DNA of 6,346 nt from Chitinophagaceae bacterium (GTDB lineage: Bacteria; Bacteroidota; Bacteroidia; Chitinophagales; Chitinophagaceae), in NCBI GenBank assembly GCA_020846105.1, contig JADLEN010000322.1:1-6346 (forward strand), in the 5' to 3' direction. Under the pieces are notes generated by a model, which was not told where the DNA came from, made no database searches, and worked only from the letters and a program-made list of their open reading frames with translations. Shown one piece after another: positions 4,361 through 6,346 of this stretch; position 1 is the first letter of the stretch; each line of letters starts with the position of its first letter. Made by a program: the position numbers and the translations under genes.

Positions 4361-5455
4361 TTATATTCCTGAGTGGATAATGCCGCCCGCTATTACGTCG
4401 TCTCCTTCATAGATTACCGCACTTTGTCCGGGTGCAATACTATTGACCGAATGATCGAAATGGACACTCAATTGGTTGCCTACCCAATACAAAGTACTCT
4501 CTGCGCCAGGGTCTTTGTAACGAATTTTTGTAGTAGCACGCATGCCATCGGGGATGCTTGCATATTTGACCATATTGAGGCCACTAACCAACATGCTACC
4601 TTGTCTCAAGTCCTCGATGTCGCCAAGGACAACTGTATTGGTTTCGGGTATGATTTTGGTAACAAATATGGGGCGACCTAGTGCAATGTCTAAGCCTTTT
4701 CGCTGGCCAATGGTATAGAAAGGATAGCCTCTGTGCTTGCCTACTTTGGTGCCATTTGTGAGTATAAAATCGCCACCTTCTACGCTGGCTTCTAAACCTG
4801 GGTTTTGTCTTTTAAGAAAGCCTCTGTAATCATTGTCGGGCACAAAACAGATTTCGTAGCTTTCTGCTTTTTTAGATAAATCTACATAGCCCATTTCGGC
4901 AGCCATTTGGCGCACTTCGGTTTTGAGCAGATTGCCAAGAGGGTAAATGCTGCGGCTAAGGCTGTCTTGCCCCAAACCCCAGAGTACATAGCTTTGGTCT
5001 TTGGTAAGGTCTTTGGCTTTGCTCAGTACAAAACGTTCATTTTCTTCGCGCACTTTTACATAATGCCCTGTGGCTATAAAATCGCAGCCAAGTGCATCGG
5101 CTTTTTTGAGCAGTGCCGACCATTTGATGTGGGTATTGCACAGCACACAAGGGTTGGGCGTGCGGCCAGCCATATATTCATCTACAAAATTATTGATAAC
5201 ATTATTGCCAAACTCCTCGCGGATGTCGAAAACATAATGAGGGAAACCGTGCTCTACAGCTGCTTGTCGGGCATCATTAAAGGAGTCTAGATTGCAACAG
5301 CCTGTTTCTTTTTTGCCACCACCCGAGGCTGCATAATCCCATGTTTTCATTGTAATACCTACCACCTCATATCCTTGATGGTGGAGCATTAGCGCGGTAA
5401 CGGTACTATCTATACCGCCACTCATAGCCACTAATACTTTGCCCATTTTGCTCAT
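4361..5455 (-). CDS. mnmA: tRNA-specific 2-thiouridylase MnmA
   Basis: MnmA adenylates and then thiolates U34 in the wobble position of tRNA-Lys, tRNA-Glu and tRNA-Gln, taking sulfur from a persulfide relay in the cytoplasm. The 364-residue product is full length for the family. The PP-loop SGGIDST (12-18) binds ATP. The catalytic cysteines are Cys106 in NPCVLCN and Cys203 in SYEICFVPDN, matching the Cys102/Cys199 pair of the E. coli enzyme. Also present are TGHY (129-132), DQSYVLW (153-159) and YTIGQRKGL (247-255), and a C-terminal beta domain follows. The loop with TGCCNLDSFNDAR (51-63) is a form I associate with Bacteroidota. The ATG at 5455 is chosen because AGG lies a few bases upstream; Met4 (5446) is a possible alternative. 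A perfect -7 box lies 33 bases upstream. The regulator gene ends 86 bases upstream on the same strand. Confidence 0.97.
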   Translation of the reverse strand: MSKMGKVLVAMSGGIDSTVTALMLHHQGYEVVGITMKTWDYAASGGGKKETGCCNLDSFNDARQAAVEHGFPHYVFDIREEFGNNVINNFVDEYMAGRTPNPCVLCNTHIKWSALLKKADALGCDFIATGHYVKVREENERFVLSKAKDLTKDQSYVLWGLGQDSLSRSIYPLGNLLKTEVRQMAAEMGYVDLSKKAESYEICFVPDNDYRGFLKRQNPGLEASVEGGDFILTNGTKVGKHRGYPFYTIGQRKGLDIALGRPIFVTKIIPETNTVVLGDIEDLRQGSMLVSGLNMVKYASIPDGMRATTKIRYKDPGAESTLYWVGNQLSVHFDHSVNSIAPGQSAVIYEGDDVIAGGIIHSGI

Positions 5456-5487
5456 TGCCTAGCCTGATTATTATTTTAAAAAAGAAA

Positions 5488-5495
5488 CAAAGATA
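5488..5495 (-). promoter_or_regulatory. Bacteroidota -7 box for mnmA
   Basis: The minus strand reads TATCTTTG, an exact TAnnTTTG match, ending 32 bases before the mnmA ATG. No clear TTTG is seen at the usual -33 spacing. It suggests that mnmA can be transcribed independently of the upstream regulator gene. Confidence 0.5.
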
Positions 5496-5541
5496 CATAC
5501 ACAATGGGCTACCATTCATATTTTATGATGATGCTGCTATA

Positions 5542-5745
5542 TTATGCGTCCTTTTCGTCTAATTCGAAAATGTCCTCAACTTTTTTGCCAAATAGGTGGC
5601 TGATTTTTAAGGCCAATACGGTGGAGGGTACATATTTATTGGCTTCCATAGCATTAATTGTTTGGCGACTAACACCTATTTTTTTGGCAAGTTCTTCTTG
5701 AGTAATATTTGCAATAGCCCTTTGCACTTTAATATTATTCTTCAT
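5542..5745 (-). CDS. Small XRE/Cro-type helix-turn-helix regulator
   Basis: This is a 67-residue DNA-binding protein that is almost entirely one HTH_3 (Cro/CI) domain. The helix-turn-helix is at about residues 15-36: TQEELAKKIGVSRQTINAME, with Val25-Ser26 at the turn and RQTINAME as recognition helix. The rest (NKYVPSTVLALKISHLFGKKVEDIF) is the usual closing helix pair. Size and pattern match short regulators of the YozG kind, which are commonly paired with a small membrane protein. Its ATG lies inside the end of the membrane-protein gene (11-base overlap), so the two are co-translated. The likely role is repression of its own operon, perhaps modulated by the membrane partner; that is inference from the arrangement. 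Confidence 0.93.
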   Translation of the reverse strand: MKNNIKVQRAIANITQEELAKKIGVSRQTINAMEANKYVPSTVLALKISHLFGKKVEDIFELDEKDA

Positions 5746-6214
5746 CGCTAAGGGCTTTTTTGTTTTGGCATAAAAGATAATGAAACCTAAGTATAAACAG
5801 TAAAAGCACCGTAAACATATTGAAGGTCATTACCGTAAAAAATGGCAATTCGTACACTAGCAGAAAGGCAACAATAAGCAAGGAATAATTGACGAGTACC
5901 GCCCATAGCAAGGCATTCAGGCGCATACTGCTTATATATTCATCCTCGTTTTTTTCTTTGGAAAAACCGACCAACAATGCTCCGATGATAAATAACACAC
6001 CCAAAACTGTATTCGTTAGGTTAGCCTCTATAAAACCTGGTTGAGCAGGGTGTTTGTCAAAAACAAAGCCAGATATAAGTGCAAAAGTTTTTAGGTTCAA
6101 CCAGGGCGCTTCATAGTTTGTGGCAATTGCTAAAATGCCCAATAGCAGCATTGTACAAAATAAAAACCAACCAAATTTTTTGTACTTGTTGGGCAAAAGC
6201 AGATGCTGTTTCAT
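5735..6214 (-). CDS. Four-helix membrane protein paired with the XRE regulator
   Basis: This 159-residue integral inner-membrane protein has an unknown function. Hydrophobic segments lie at about 14-32 (FGWFLFCTMLLLGILAIA), 67-84 (TNTVLGVLFIIGALLVGF), 101-121 and 125-147. Between helices 2 and 3 is a charged stretch, SKEKNEDEYISSMRLNALLW (about 85-104). From memory, an E-D-E-x-I-x-x-x-R-L motif followed by LVNY is typical of Bacteroidota membrane proteins encoded beside short XRE regulators. A periplasmic or cytoplasmic loop between helices 1 and 2 is about 35 residues long. The stop codon overlaps the start of the regulator by 11 bases. The gene has a perfect -7 box 16 bases upstream of the ATG and a dyad just beyond it. 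It may sequester or sense for the regulator; this is not shown by the sequence. Confidence 0.85.
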   Translation of the reverse strand: MKQHLLLPNKYKKFGWFLFCTMLLLGILAIATNYEAPWLNLKTFALISGFVFDKHPAQPGFIEANLTNTVLGVLFIIGALLVGFSKEKNEDEYISSMRLNALLWAVLVNYSLLIVAFLLVYELPFFTVMTFNMFTVLLLFILRFHYLLCQNKKALSDEE

Positions 6215-6229
6215 AAAAAAGACTTTTCA

Positions 6230-6237
6230 CAAAAGTA
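6230..6237 (-). promoter_or_regulatory. Bacteroidota -7 box for the membrane protein-regulator pair
   Basis: The minus strand reads TACTTTTG, an exact TAnnTTTG match. It ends 15 bases before the ATG at 6214, so the leader would be only about 8-10 bases. A -33 TTTG is not obvious. Confidence 0.45.
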
Positions 6238-6246
6238 AAGTATTCC

Positions 6247-6259
6247 TTACATTTTGTAA
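6247..6259. promoter_or_regulatory. Candidate operator TTACA-n3-TGTAA between divergent genes
   Basis: A perfect 5-bp dyad with a 3-base spacer (TTACA, 6247-6251; TGTAA, 6255-6259). It lies 10-22 bases upstream of the -7 box of the membrane protein operon, where a bound repressor would block RNA polymerase. Small XRE proteins usually bind dyads of about this size near their own promoter. Binding by this particular regulator is inference. Confidence 0.4.
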
Positions 6260-6307
6260 TGTTTATTTTACTTAAAATTTCTGTAGCTTTTCCTGCATAT
6301 TTGCAAT

Positions 6308-6346
6308 ATGAAATATAGCCTAAGCATTTTAGTAGCTTTTATAGTA
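6308..6346 (+). CDS. Start of a divergent gene, likely exported product (partial)
   Basis: An ATG at 6308 opens a frame that runs to the window edge: MKYSLSILVAFIV. A lysine followed by a hydrophobic run is what the start of a signal peptide or lipoprotein leader looks like. Upstream are imperfect -7 boxes (TAGCTTTT at 6284-6291; CATATTTG at 6296-6303). Only 13 codons are visible, so the identity cannot be given and the gene could be spurious. Confidence 0.45.
   Translation, partial: MKYSLSILVAFIV

Noticed and set aside
1..6346. CRISPR array, tRNA, rRNA, transposase or phage genes
   Set aside because: No regularly spaced repeats, cloverleaf structures, rRNA-like stretches or DDE/integrase motifs were seen on either strand.

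Overview
The window looks like chromosomal DNA from a member of the Bacteroidota, probably on the Chitinophagia/Sphingobacteriia side. The evidence is a secreted subtilisin-like protease with a type IX secretion (T9SS) C-terminal sorting domain, a SPII lipoprotein of a style common in this phylum, an MnmA with the extended Cys-Cys loop I associate with Bacteroidota, very weak Shine-Dalgarno sequences, and several sequences matching the phylum's -7 promoter element TAnnTTTG. These assignments rest on reading the sequence; no search was run.

Layout. Positions 1-453 (+) hold the 3' part of an unrecognised AT-rich gene. Positions 610-942 (+) hold a YegP-like DUF1508 protein with two tandem repeats. 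A terminator-like hairpin follows at about 1038-1069. Positions 943-1758 have no credible gene but are unusually rich in inverted repeats, including an element at 1248-1361 that can fold as a three-way junction and is bracketed by a 10-nt direct repeat. From 1759 to 6214 everything is on the minus strand. Read in the direction of transcription, the order is a four-helix membrane protein overlapping a small XRE/Cro-type regulator (6214 to 5542), mnmA (5455 to 4361), a lipoprotein (4269 to 3607, or to 3517 if an in-frame TAG is ignored), and the subtilase (3426 to 1759). At the right edge a divergent plus-strand gene begins at 6308 with a signal-peptide-like start.

How the genes relate. The membrane protein and XRE regulator form a translationally overlapping pair with a plausible operator (TTACA-n3-TGTAA) and -7 box upstream, which suggests autoregulation. 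MnmA is a housekeeping tRNA-thiolation enzyme with its own -7 box. The lipoprotein and subtilase are both cell-envelope or exported proteins. The subtilase promoter sits inside nested inverted repeats.

Most interesting points: (1) the lipoprotein reading frame continues through a single TAG for 29 more codons that look like the authentic C-terminus, so it is either a recent nonsense truncation, a sequence error or a readthrough site; (2) the structured noncoding element at 1228-1380, and a plus-strand terminator-like structure at 1721-1767 where no plus-strand gene ends, hint at a noncoding transcript or dispersed repeat; (3) the DUF1508 gene is bracketed by an 11-nt direct repeat and palindromic spacers. 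No complete novel defence or mobile system is evident.
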